Shown: positions 23,235 to 30,421, numbered from the stretch's first letter. The stretch is DNA of 30,421 nucleotides from CAMDTE01 sp034679985 (GCA_034679985.1 JAXITR010000024.1:1-30421); one strand, 5' to 3'. Notes: a model not told the origin generated them from the letters alone. Program-made: numbers and translations.

Positions 23235-24361
23235 GTCTTTCGGAATTTATCCAAGAGCGCTTGCAGATCCTCCGGCAACGGGCTGGAGAACTGCAGGCGC
23301 TCTCCCGTTTTGGGGTGATCCAACGCCAACGTGCGGGCGTGCAGTGCGTGCCGTGGGCACACCACAAAGGCGTTGTGCACAAAGGCCTTGAAGTTGGGCG
23401 GTGAATACGGAACCGCCCGCATTTCGTCTCCACCGTACTCGGTGTCGTTGAACAGGGGATGCCCAATGTACTGGAAATGCACCCGGATTTGGTGCGTGCG
23501 GCCGGTTTCCAACTTACACTCCACCACCGTGGCAAACCCAAACCGCTCCAACACCTTGTAGTGCGTAACGGCGTGCTTGCCGCGGGTGCCGTCGGGAACC
23601 ACCTGGCGCACCTTGCGGTCGCGCAAACTGCGGTCTATATTGCCGGTGATGGTGCCTTCGTCCGCGGCCAAATTGCCCCAAACGATGGCCGTGTACCGAC
23701 GGTCCGTGGTCCGGTCAAAAAACTGCTTGGCCAAATGGGTCATGGCGTAGTCGTTGACGGCCACCACCAACAATCCGCTGGTGTTTTTGTCGATTCGGTG
23801 CACCAATCCTGGGCGATCCCGGTCGGACGTAAAGGGCAGTTCCTGAAAAAGGTGCATCAACCCGTTGACCAAAGTCCCTGAATAATGCCCGTATGCCGGG
23901 TGCACCACCATGCCGGCCGGCTTGTTCACCACCACAAAATCCGCATCCTGGTACACCACCTCCAGATTCAAATCCTCCGGAAGTAATTCTATTTCGCGCG
24001 GCGGACGAGACAACACCACCGCCACGGTTTGGCCCGGCAGCATGCGGTGGTTGCTCTTGACGGGTTTCCCGTCCACCCGAATCGCGCCGGCCTCAGCGGC
24101 TTGCTGCACCTTGTTGCGCGAAACGCTGTTCAAAAAATTGAACAAAAACTTATCTACCCGCAGCGGACGCTGGCCGGCCTCCGCCGTAAAGCGAAAGTGC
24201 TCAAAAAGTTCTTCCTCCTCTTCGCCCTCCGCTGCAGCATCATCGGCTGCTCCCTGCGGGTCGACGGTTCCCATCGCTTGGCCTGTTTGGGAGGTGGTGG
24301 GAATAGAGGAAGGATCAACGGACTCGTGGTCGTTGGAAAATAACGCAGGGGTTGGGGTCAT
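23213..24361 (-). CDS. rluD: 23S rRNA pseudouridine synthase, RluD/RluA family
   Basis: Isomerises uridines of the large-subunit rRNA to pseudouridine. The 382 residues include an S4 RNA-binding domain (about 66-118, RVDKFLFNFLNSVSRNKVQ), the catalytic domain with HRIDKNTSGLLV (catalytic Asp191) and ETGRTHQIRVHFQYIGHPL near the C-terminus. About 45 residues in front of the usual beginning are low-complexity and end in an acidic run (EGEEEEELFEHF). The ATG at 24361 is fixed by an ATGA overlap with the upstream secreted-protein gene; an internal ATG at 24274 would shorten the extension. The assignment to RluD rather than RluA or RluC rests on the S4 domain and overall layout. Confidence 0.93.
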   Translation of the reverse strand: MTPTPALFSNDHESVDPSSIPTTSQTGQAMGTVDPQGAADDAAAEGEEEEELFEHFRFTAEAGQRPLRVDKFLFNFLNSVSRNKVQQAAEAGAIRVDGKPVKSNHRMLPGQTVAVVLSRPPREIELLPEDLNLEVVYQDADFVVVNKPAGMVVHPAYGHYSGTLVNGLMHLFQELPFTSDRDRPGLVHRIDKNTSGLLVVAVNDYAMTHLAKQFFDRTTDRRYTAIVWGNLAADEGTITGNIDRSLRDRKVRQVVPDGTRGKHAVTHYKVLERFGFATVVECKLETGRTHQIRVHFQYIGHPLFNDTEYGGDEMRAVPYSPPNFKAFVHNAFVVCPRHALHARTLALDHPKTGERLQFSSPLPEDLQALLDKFRKTQAYNPE

Positions 24362-26205
24362 GGGATTCGGTTCCAGCGCGCGGTAAAAATTCCCGTGGCG
24401 GTGCGCAAACGCAGGGTATACAGTCCGGAGGACCACTGGGCCGTTGCCAATTCCGGAACGTAGGGTCCGGAAAAAACGACGCGGCCTTGAGCGTCAAAAA
24501 CTTCTAAATGGTGCAAATCACGCGCAGCGATGCCGGGTGCTTCCACCCGCAGCCAATCGCGGCCGGGATTGGGGTACAAGCGCAACGCGCCCAACGGCGC
24601 GGGCCGCTCCGCAACCTGCAAATCCAGCGGCAACTGATTCAAAAACGGACGAAGACGCAACCGACCCTGGTACAATGAGGTATACCAAATGCCCGGCTCG
24701 CCGTACACATTCGGCACCACCGGCGGCGAATTGACGTCGTACCCCACGTGCATGGGCGCCGTGCCTTCCTGCTGCCAGCCCAAAAAGACCGTATTCGGGA
24801 GCACCAAGCCCACCGTATCCAAAATGTAATGGACCAAAACGTCCGGTCCCCAGCTGTAGTCCGGCGTGTACACGGAATCCGACCGATAGATCAGTGCCCC
24901 GGGTTGGGTGTTGTTCGCGGCCCACACGCATATGCGAAATCCTTGCTGGGTAGCGTCCACACCAGCAGGCACAAAAGCCAAATCAATTCCCCGGAGGGTG
25001 TCTCCGCCGCGGTACATCGGGGTGTACATGGCCACCGTGCCGCCGTTGACGTTTTGCACGCCATACGCCCGTTCGGAGGAGCCGTCGTCCCAGCCGTAGC
25101 GGTTTTCAAAGCGCTGCCGGTAGTGCAACGAATCGTTGGAGAGAATGCCCACGTTCTCGCCGTCGAACCAAATGGTGGACGCCAGCGTGTAGGGCTCGTT
25201 GGCGGGAGTTCCCGCCGGCTGCGGCGAAAACTGATACTTTTCGTTGGTGTTGTGGATCAGATTGGACACGACGGGAACCACCAAACGCTTAAATACGGTA
25301 TCCGCACCGCGCGTCACCACCTGTTTTCCCAAATTCAAACTCCAACCGCCCACCGGGATGGGGCCGTTTCGTCGGTACTCCAACTCGTATTCTTGGTCTG
25401 CCACCGGGTAAAACGGGATCCAGTAAGGAACTTCCGTGTAGTCCTGGAGCAACGTTGGATGCGCCTGCGTCCACGCCGGATCTTCCAACACCGTGTCCGC
25501 CGAAGTTCGATTGGCCCCCATAAAGACGTGGTCTACCAACCAATGATCAAAGGCGCCGCCGCGCGCTCCGCGCGCGGCCAACCGAAAACGAAATCCGTTT
25601 TGACCCGCCCACGGCGCAGCTACCGGAACCGATGCCCAACGCCACCGCTCCGGATCTCCCCCGCCCGCTCGGCTCCACACCACAGCCCAAGAACTGTCTG
25701 CCGGATTCCAAAAATCCACCCGAAGCGAATCGTCCGACTCCGTGGGGTCGCCCAAACCGCCGGTTTGAAAAAGAAAAGTCAAGACCACGTTGTTCCGCGT
25801 CCGCAAATCCAAAAAAGGCGACGTCAGTACGTCGGTAAGGGAATCAGAACCCAAAGAACCCGTCTTGTAGGCACGGCCGTAGGCATTGATGCCGTCGAAC
25901 ACCGCCTGACCCACACTGCGGGCCTCAACCGCCCATGCAGAAGCTACTTGAACTTTTTGGTCCGCCCATTTCCACGAGGCGTTGCTGGAAAAATCATCCG
26001 AAAAAGGCAACGACAACGTGTCTGTGGACAGGGTCTTGGCCGCACGAACACCGGAGGCAGTGCCGCGCAAAACAGGACGTTCAACCGTAGGAAGCCTCGC
26101 GGGCATCAGCAACTGCTCCACCGGCTGCGCCGACAATCCAGCAGTCAAGAACACCCAGCATCCCAACGCGCTGCGCACCAATTTTACCAAAAGACGCTTC
26201 TTCAT
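24358..26205 (-). CDS. Secreted protein with type IX secretion C-terminal sorting domain
   Basis: A 615-residue exported protein. Residues 1-26 form a Sec signal peptide (basic KKRLLVKLVR, hydrophobic core, likely cut after LSAQ). The last 75 residues are a T9SS type A sorting domain with LRLYPNPGRDWLRV, VFDAQGRVV and SSGLYTLRL, which directs export across the outer membrane. The body has two jelly-roll-like modules; the first (about 65-235; LPFSDDFSS, LTSPFLDL, SDDSLRVDFW) resembles MAM-like folds of other Bacteroidota surface proteins. No catalytic motif is recognised, so adhesion or a structural role is only a guess. It overlaps the PASTA gene and rluD by ATGA at both ends. A 9-base GC dyad lies at 25558-25578. 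Confidence 0.88.
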   Translation of the reverse strand: MKKRLLVKLVRSALGCWVFLTAGLSAQPVEQLLMPARLPTVERPVLRGTASGVRAAKTLSTDTLSLPFSDDFSSNASWKWADQKVQVASAWAVEARSVGQAVFDGINAYGRAYKTGSLGSDSLTDVLTSPFLDLRTRNNVVLTFLFQTGGLGDPTESDDSLRVDFWNPADSSWAVVWSRAGGGDPERWRWASVPVAAPWAGQNGFRFRLAARGARGGAFDHWLVDHVFMGANRTSADTVLEDPAWTQAHPTLLQDYTEVPYWIPFYPVADQEYELEYRRNGPIPVGGWSLNLGKQVVTRGADTVFKRLVVPVVSNLIHNTNEKYQFSPQPAGTPANEPYTLASTIWFDGENVGILSNDSLHYRQRFENRYGWDDGSSERAYGVQNVNGGTVAMYTPMYRGGDTLRGIDLAFVPAGVDATQQGFRICVWAANNTQPGALIYRSDSVYTPDYSWGPDVLVHYILDTVGLVLPNTVFLGWQQEGTAPMHVGYDVNSPPVVPNVYGEPGIWYTSLYQGRLRLRPFLNQLPLDLQVAERPAPLGALRLYPNPGRDWLRVEAPGIAARDLHHLEVFDAQGRVVFSGPYVPELATAQWSSGLYTLRLRTATGIFTARWNRIP

Positions 26206-26954
26206 TTTTTATCAAACCACAAATCAACAGACTCCCCGGCACGCACGGACGCACCCGCCGCGGGATCTTGGCGGTAAACACGTGCGCCGGCGGTGTCTTG
26301 ATTGGGAAGATCCACCACGCCCGTCACCAGATTCATTTCTGCCAGGAACAACTCCAATTGATCCAGAGACAAACCCAACAAATCCGGCATGCTGAACTCC
26401 CCGGCACCCACACCGCCGCTCACCACCAAATCAACAACGCTGCCGTAGGGCAATTTGGTATCCGCCGCCAAAGTCTTTCCGCGGGATTGAACCGCCAGCA
26501 CCACATCCGTAGAAACGTCGGGCTGGCGCGTAACAGTACCCACCGAAAACCCCTTGGAGGTTAAATCGTACGTGGCCCGAGCCAACGACTTGTCCAAGAC
26601 CCCGGGCAACGGCACCAAGGCCGGTCGCGACCGATTCAACGTCAACTTGATGACCCGATCGCCTTTCACCGCGGTACCGGGCCGCGGGTACTGATCCAAA
26701 ACCGCCCCAGGCGAAACTTTCTGGGAATACGAGGTGGAGTCCATGACTTCGCCTTCCAGCCCAGCATCCTCAAGGGCTTCCAGCGCCTGGTCCAAAGGCA
26801 GGTACGAAACGTCGGGAACAGCGGTCAGCCTACCGTGACCGGTGGCAAGCTTCAGCATCCAATTCAAACCCGTCGCCACCAACACCGCCAAAACCAAGGC
26901 AACCACGCCGTTGGCCACAAAGGTTTTGCTCTTAAAAAAGCCGCTCCATCGCAT
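26202..26954 (-). CDS. Membrane-anchored PASTA domain protein
   Basis: A 250-residue protein with a short cytoplasmic start, one membrane helix (about 13-33, VANGVVALVLAVLVATGL) and three PASTA domains in the periplasm (about 44-108, 111-183, 187-248), each with the pattern P-D/G-hhxxxxxxA...L...G and a terminal beta-strand. PASTA domains bind peptidoglycan fragments or beta-lactams in penicillin-binding proteins and Ser/Thr kinases; here there is neither a kinase nor a transpeptidase domain. The gene is divergent from ddl, sharing a 26-base intergenic region, and its stop overlaps the start of the secreted-protein gene (ATGA). This suggests a cell-wall role, but the function is not established. 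Confidence 0.9.
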   Translation of the reverse strand: MRWSGFFKSKTFVANGVVALVLAVLVATGLNWMLKLATGHGRLTAVPDVSYLPLDQALEALEDAGLEGEVMDSTSYSQKVSPGAVLDQYPRPGTAVKGDRVIKLTLNRSRPALVPLPGVLDKSLARATYDLTSKGFSVGTVTRQPDVSTDVVLAVQSRGKTLAADTKLPYGSVVDLVVSGGVGAGEFSMPDLLGLSLDQLELFLAEMNLVTGVVDLPNQDTAGARVYRQDPAAGASVRAGESVDLWFDKK

Positions 26955-26957
26955 GGA

Positions 26958-26977
26958 CCAAAGATACCTATCTTTGG
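26958..26977. promoter_or_regulatory. Mirror-image divergent promoter boxes of the PASTA gene and ddl
   Basis: CCAAAGATACCTATCTTTGG is a perfect inverted repeat (9-base arms, CC centre). Each half contains TATCTTTG, an exact TAnnTTTG box: 26969-26976 on plus for ddl, and 26966-26959 on minus for the PASTA gene. Each box ends exactly four bases before its ATG (26981 and 26954). The repeat could also serve as an operator, because it is a symmetric site. Confidence 0.6.
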
Positions 26978-26980
26978 CCT

Positions 26981-28006
26981 ATGCAGCGCTACCGCATTGG
27001 CGTCCTCATGGGCGGAAGTTCCAGCGAGGTCCAGATCTCCTTACAAAGTGGCCAGGCCGTTTACGAACACCTGGACCGTTCCCTTTTTGAACCCTACCGA
27101 ATCCACATTCTGCCCGACGGTTGGCACGTTTTGGACGACGAAGGGCGTTCGCACGAGGTGGACCGAAACGACTTTTCCTGCCGCATGGACGGCCAAAAAG
27201 TTCAGTTCGACGCCTTGTTCAACGCCATCCACGGCAAGCCCGGTGAAGACGGCACCCTGCAAGGGTACCTGGAGCTCCTGGGCATTCCTTACACCGGGTG
27301 CGCTCCTTTGGAAATGGCCTTGACCTTTGACAAAGCGGCGTGCAACGTGCAGGCGGCGGCGCTGGGTGTTCCCACCGCTCCTTCCGTCCACACCGACGCC
27401 ACCGCAGACCCCGCCACCGTGCGTCAACAATGCGCAGACCGCGGGCTTCGCCTGCCCGTCTTCGTAAAACCCACGCGCAGCGGCTCTTCCTTTGGCGTCA
27501 CCAAAGTCAACCGCTGGGACGACCTGCCCGCCGCGCTGGCTGAGGCCGGCAAAGAAAGCCCTTTTGCCTTGGTAGAACAAGGCGTGCTTGGCACCGAAGT
27601 GGGCTGCGGCGTGGCCCGCCTCAACGGCCAAACCACCGTCCTGGAAATCACCGAAATCGTTTCCGAAAACGAATTTTTCGATTACGAAGCCAAGTACCAA
27701 GGCGCTTCCCAAGAGATCACGCCGGCCCGCTTGTCCAAAGCAACCGCCGAAGAAATTCATGCCCTGGCCCACCGCCTCTACGCGGGCATGCACCTGCGCG
27801 GCGTCATTCGGTGCGACTTTATTGTGGACCAAAGCACCGGACGCCCCACCCTCATTGAAATCAATTCGGTCCCCGGCTTGGGACCGGCCAGCATTGTTCC
27901 GCAACAAGTACTTGCCAGCGGACGCACCCTCACAGACTTTTTCACTTTGTTGTTGCACGAAACCCTTCGCGATGCCCAAAACCGCGCTTTTTCCCGGGTC
28001 CTTTGA
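26981..28006 (+). CDS. ddl: D-alanine-D-alanine ligase
   Basis: ATP-grasp enzyme that joins two D-alanines for peptidoglycan precursors in the cytoplasm. The 341 residues are of family length. It begins MQRYRIGVLMGGSSSEVQIS with the Ddl glycine-rich N-terminal loop. The ATP-binding segment VFVKPTRSGSSFGVTKV and the metal and substrate region CDFIVD followed by LIEINSVPGLGPASIVPQQ are intact. The ATG at 26981 lies four bases after a TAnnTTTG box. The 3' end overlaps coaD by 35 bases. Confidence 0.96.
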   Translation: MQRYRIGVLMGGSSSEVQISLQSGQAVYEHLDRSLFEPYRIHILPDGWHVLDDEGRSHEVDRNDFSCRMDGQKVQFDALFNAIHGKPGEDGTLQGYLELLGIPYTGCAPLEMALTFDKAACNVQAAALGVPTAPSVHTDATADPATVRQQCADRGLRLPVFVKPTRSGSSFGVTKVNRWDDLPAALAEAGKESPFALVEQGVLGTEVGCGVARLNGQTTVLEITEIVSENEFFDYEAKYQGASQEITPARLSKATAEEIHALAHRLYAGMHLRGVIRCDFIVDQSTGRPTLIEINSVPGLGPASIVPQQVLASGRTLTDFFTLLLHETLRDAQNRAFSRVL

Positions 28007-28433
28007 CCCCTTTACCTTGGGCCACGAAGACATCGTGCGCCGCGCCCTGCCCTTGTTCGACGAACTCTACATCGGCATCGGCGAAAACCAAGACAAACGC
28101 TACCAGTTCACCCTGGACGAACGCGTTCGCATGGTGGAATCGTTCTACGCCGACGAACCCCGCATACACGTGGTTCCCTACCGCGGTTTAACCGTTGACT
28201 TTGCGCGCCAACTGGGGGTGGACTTCCTGCTGCGCGGCATCCGGAATCCGTCGGACTTTGAATTTGAAAAAGCCATCGCCCAAGCCAACCGACAATTGGT
28301 TCCGGAATTGGACACCGTCTTTCTTCTGACCACGGCCCGGTACGCCTATATTTCGTCGTCCATCGTGCGGGACGTGCTGCGCCACCACGGAGACGCGTCG
28401 GTTTTCTTGCCCGACGGACTTCAACTGCCGTAA
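27972..28433 (+). CDS. coaD: Pantetheine-phosphate adenylyltransferase
   Basis: Transfers AMP from ATP to 4'-phosphopantetheine, the penultimate step of coenzyme A synthesis. The 153 residues have the nucleotidyltransferase loop GSFDPFTLGH (TxGH form, residues 8-17), RGIRNPSDFEFE for phosphopantetheine binding and the ISSSIVRD motif near residue 128. The ATG at 27972 begins 35 bases inside ddl, so the two are probably translated from one mRNA. Between its stop and the convergent NUDIX gene there are 27 bases without a terminator hairpin. Confidence 0.96.
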   Translation: MPKTALFPGSFDPFTLGHEDIVRRALPLFDELYIGIGENQDKRYQFTLDERVRMVESFYADEPRIHVVPYRGLTVDFARQLGVDFLLRGIRNPSDFEFEKAIAQANRQLVPELDTVFLLTTARYAYISSSIVRDVLRHHGDASVFLPDGLQLP

Positions 28434-28460
28434 AGCGCCAAAAATACCCGATTATTCAGC

Positions 28461-28907
28461 TCAGTCGCGCTGGGATGCACCCGCTCGGAAAGCGGCCTCT
28501 TCCACTTCCCGCAGGGTGGTGTAGGTAGTCCCCGCCAAAAAGTGGCAATCGTCCTGGGGAATCCACTCCGCACGAGAAATTCCTTCGGACTTCTGCGGGG
28601 TCAACGCAGGCGTTCCGGCCACGCGCATCAAAAACCAGTGGGTGGTTTTGGTAGCGGTTGCGCCGTCCAGCGGATAGGAATGAACCGTTTCGCACAGGGC
28701 GGAGACCAACTCAACCCCGGTCAATCCGCATTCCTCTTCTACCTCACGCACAGCACATTCGGGGATGCTTTCCCCGGCTTCCAACTTGCCCTTAGGCAAA
28801 TCCCACTGCCCCATTCGGTGGATCCACAAGACCTCGTTGGCCTCGTTCAGTACCCAGCCGCCGGCGGCCGTCAAGACAATTACATTTGCGCTAGGTGCGT
28901 TGTCCAT
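28461..28907 (-). CDS. NUDIX hydrolase
   Basis: A 148-residue hydrolase of nucleoside-diphosphate-linked compounds. The Nudix box is complete: G40 and E46 precede REVEEECGL (54-62), matching GX5EX7REUXEEXGU. The start MDNAPSANVIVLTAAGG at 28907 is chosen because the conserved first strand begins there; an in-frame ATG at 28943 would reach into pyrE. It is divergent from pyrE with only 20 bases between start codons. The substrate is unknown. This position next to pyrE is one I recall from flavobacteria. Confidence 0.92.
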   Translation of the reverse strand: MDNAPSANVIVLTAAGGWVLNEANEVLWIHRMGQWDLPKGKLEAGESIPECAVREVEEECGLTGVELVSALCETVHSYPLDGATATKTTHWFLMRVAGTPALTPQKSEGISRAEWIPQDDCHFLAGTTYTTLREVEEAAFRAGASQRD

Positions 28908-28914
28908 GAAGATG

Positions 28915-28922
28915 TATTTTTG
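28915..28922 (+). promoter_or_regulatory. Putative -7 box TATTTTTG immediately upstream of pyrE
   Basis: TATTTTTG matches TAnnTTTG exactly and ends five bases before the pyrE ATG at 28928, which implies a leaderless or nearly leaderless transcript. A second exact match, TACATTTG at 28881-28888 inside the NUDIX gene, could be an alternative upstream promoter. No -33 element stands at the usual distance from 28915. Confidence 0.5.
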
Positions 28923-28927
28923 CGGCC

Positions 28928-29569
28928 ATGATTGCCAATCCAACTGTTGCTGCCCAAACGGCAGAATTCTTACTGCAAATTAAAGCTATTCAGCTTCGCC
29001 CGGAAAATCCATTTACGTGGGCCTCGGGGTGGAAGTCGCCCATTTACACGGACAACCGCACAGCACTGAGCTATCCGCCCGTTCGAAATTTTTTGCGCGA
29101 GCAGATGGTTGCGGCCATACGCACCCAATACCCCTCGGTTGAGGTCATTGCTGGGGTCGCTACGGGCGCCATTGCTTTAGCCGCTCTGGTGGCGCAAGAC
29201 TTAAGCCTTCCCATGGTATACGTGCGTCCTACCGCCAAAGAACACGGTCGCCAAAACCAGGTAGAAGGACACCTGGAAGGCAACCGCCGCGTGGTGGTGG
29301 TGGAAGACCTCATTTCCACCGGAAAGAGCTCTCTGGCCGCCGTGGAAGCCCTTCGCCAGCAGTACGCTCAGGTTCTGGGCATGGTTGGCATTTTCACCTA
29401 CGGTTTCCCACAAGCGGACGAGGCCTTTGCCGACGCGGATTGCCCACTCATTACCCTGAGCGATTACAATGCCTTGTTGGCCCAAGCACAGAAATCCGGC
29501 ACCATCCGCGATTCTGAGGCTGCCTTGTTGGCCGATTGGCGTACCGCTCCAGACACCTGGGGTCAGTAA
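28928..29569 (+). CDS. pyrE: Orotate phosphoribosyltransferase
   Basis: Forms orotidine 5'-phosphate from orotate and PRPP in pyrimidine synthesis. The 213 residues show the N-terminal orotate-binding segment FTWASGWKSPIYTDNR (29-44), the catalytic loop RPTAKEHGRQNQVEG (100-114) and the PRPP-binding VVVVEDLISTGKSS (122-135). It ends one base before the birA stop codon on the opposite strand, so the two genes converge tail to tail with no terminator. Confidence 0.97.
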   Translation: MIANPTVAAQTAEFLLQIKAIQLRPENPFTWASGWKSPIYTDNRTALSYPPVRNFLREQMVAAIRTQYPSVEVIAGVATGAIALAALVAQDLSLPMVYVRPTAKEHGRQNQVEGHLEGNRRVVVVEDLISTGKSSLAAVEALRQQYAQVLGMVGIFTYGFPQADEAFADADCPLITLSDYNALLAQAQKSGTIRDSEAALLADWRTAPDTWGQ

Positions 29570-29570
29570 T

Positions 29571-30421
29571 TTACAGTCCGGTAGATTGACGGTCCTTCGT
29601 TGCCCGCGCCGTCGGTTGCAACGGAAAGGTCCACACCCATTCCCCTTGGTGCAGCGCTTCCGGAACCCCGTCGCGCAAAACGCGCATGCGGCCGTCTTCG
29701 GCAGGCTCCACCAACAAAACCGTGTGTTTTTTCTCCGGTCTGGTGCGCGCCGTTATTTCTTGCGGAGCACCCAGGCCCCATAGATTTTCGGTGTACTGCG
29801 GGGAAACAATTCCCCAAAGGTCTGCGGGCGTTACTAACAGGGCGTTTTGCAGTCCGCGAACCAAATGATCCACCAACGCACGACACACGCGGTCTGTGGG
29901 GGGAGGTGTTTCCCAATCGGACCACGAAGCCGCGTAGGGAACCTCCGTGGGAGGTGCAACTAAATTGATGCCCACGCCCACCACCAAACGCTGCAGCAGG
30001 GCGTTCTGCATGCGTCCTTCCACCAAGATTCCACCCAGCTTACGTCCGCCCAAAACCAAATCGTTGGGCCATTTGATGCCCCAGTGCGGTCCATTGAGTT
30101 CCGTTGCCTCCAGCGTCCAACGAGACCCTGGGAGTCCACATCCCTGCAAGGCTTCCACGGCAGATACCGCCAACTGCGCCTGCAACGCCGCCAAATGCTC
30201 TGCTGGGAAGCGCAACGGAGGACTCAGAATGCTCAGAAACACATTGCCCTTCCTGCCATTCTGCCAGCCGGATCCGCGCTGTCCGCGCCCCTGGGTCTGC
30301 CAATCGGCCGCAATGGCAGTCCAGCCCGACGGTTCATTTGCTTCAAAATACCGCCATGCTTCGGACTGAGTTGAGTCCAACTCGCTATAAGTCAAGTACT
30401 TGATTTCCAGACCGGGATTCA
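29571..30421 (-). CDS. birA: Biotin-[acetyl-CoA-carboxylase] ligase BirA (start just outside the window)
   Basis: Attaches biotin to the biotin carrier domain of acetyl-CoA carboxylase by way of biotinyl-AMP. The visible 283 residues have the biotin-binding loop GRGQRGSGWQ, KWPNDLVLGGRKLGGILVE and GVGINL; the last 50 or so form the C-terminal SH3-like domain. There is no N-terminal helix-turn-helix, so it is the mono-functional enzyme form. No ATG lies inside the window; the frame is open to the right edge and reads NPGLEIKYLTYSELDSTQ. The next codon outward would be NTG, so the start may lie exactly one base beyond the edge. Confidence 0.95.
   Translation of the reverse strand, partial: NPGLEIKYLTYSELDSTQSEAWRYFEANEPSGWTAIAADWQTQGRGQRGSGWQNGRKGNVFLSILSPPLRFPAEHLAALQAQLAVSAVEALQGCGLPGSRWTLEATELNGPHWGIKWPNDLVLGGRKLGGILVEGRMQNALLQRLVVGVGINLVAPPTEVPYAASWSDWETPPPTDRVCRALVDHLVRGLQNALLVTPADLWGIVSPQYTENLWGLGAPQEITARTRPEKKHTVLLVEPAEDGRMRVLRDGVPEALHQGEWVWTFPLQPTARATKDRQSTGL

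Noticed and set aside
24748..26277. Plus-strand open frame opposite the T9SS protein gene (about 509 codons)
   Set aside because: The minus-strand protein has a signal peptide, sorting domain and coupled ends. The plus frame has no recognisable domain or start context.
1..30421. CRISPR arrays, tRNA or rRNA genes, transposases, phage or toxin-antitoxin genes
   Set aside because: No spaced direct repeats, cloverleaf-like sequences or relevant protein motifs were found, and intergenic gaps are all below about 100 bases.

Overview
The window is a gene-dense, GC-rich stretch of chromosome that looks like Bacteroidota, probably a high-GC member of Flavobacteriales. The signs are a secreted protein ending in a type IX secretion (T9SS) C-terminal sorting domain, repeated matches to the Bacteroidota -7 promoter element TAnnTTTG just before start codons, a short PurL of the kind that works with separate PurS and PurQ, and a ddl / PASTA / rluD / coaD / NUDIX / pyrE / birA neighbourhood that I recall from flavobacterial genomes. 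No rRNA, tRNA, CRISPR array, insertion sequence, prophage or recognisable defence system is visible. No gene-free gap exceeds about 100 bases.

Layout. (1) 1-6588, plus strand: the C-terminal two thirds of mfd, an ABC exporter ATPase and its permease, a Ppx/GppA phosphatase and an NtrC-like response regulator. The first three junctions are 4-base ATGA overlaps and the last is a 22-base overlap, so this reads as one translationally coupled operon. (2) 6610-8225, minus: a small acidic conserved protein coupled to a MATE efflux pump. (3) 8275-11851: two surface-polysaccharide genes facing each other with overlapping ends, namely a fused double glycosyltransferase (plus) and a polyprenyl-phosphate sugar-1-phosphate transferase (minus). 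(4) 11850-17286, plus: recG, a VTT/DedA-like membrane protein and pheT, closed by a strong bidirectional terminator. (5) 17382-19619, minus: purL. (6) 19715-23234, plus: a YtcJ-like amidohydrolase with a putative export signal, then a long-chain acyl-CoA synthetase. (7) 23213-26954, minus: a PASTA protein, a T9SS-secreted protein and RluD, joined by ATGA overlaps. (8) 26981-28433, plus: ddl and coaD, overlapping. (9) 28461-30421: NUDIX hydrolase (minus), pyrE (plus) and birA (minus, running off the right edge).

How the genes fit together. Most are housekeeping genes: DNA repair and replication-fork rescue (mfd, recG), translation (pheT, rluD), purine and pyrimidine synthesis (purL, pyrE), cofactors (coaD, birA) and peptidoglycan precursor supply (ddl, opposite a PASTA protein of the type that binds peptidoglycan). 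The two glycan genes form a small accessory patch between conserved genes.

The most interesting signals are regulatory and structural. Between ddl and the PASTA gene there is a perfect 20-base inverted repeat made of two mirror-image -7 boxes, each 4 bases from its start codon. The same box lies 3-5 bases before the pheT, pyrE and recG starts, which suggests leaderless or nearly leaderless mRNAs. Inside pheT there is a cluster of perfect DNA dyads, one with 14-base arms. The fused glycosyltransferase and the response regulator with GAFTSA in place of GAFTGA and no DNA-binding domain also merit a second look.
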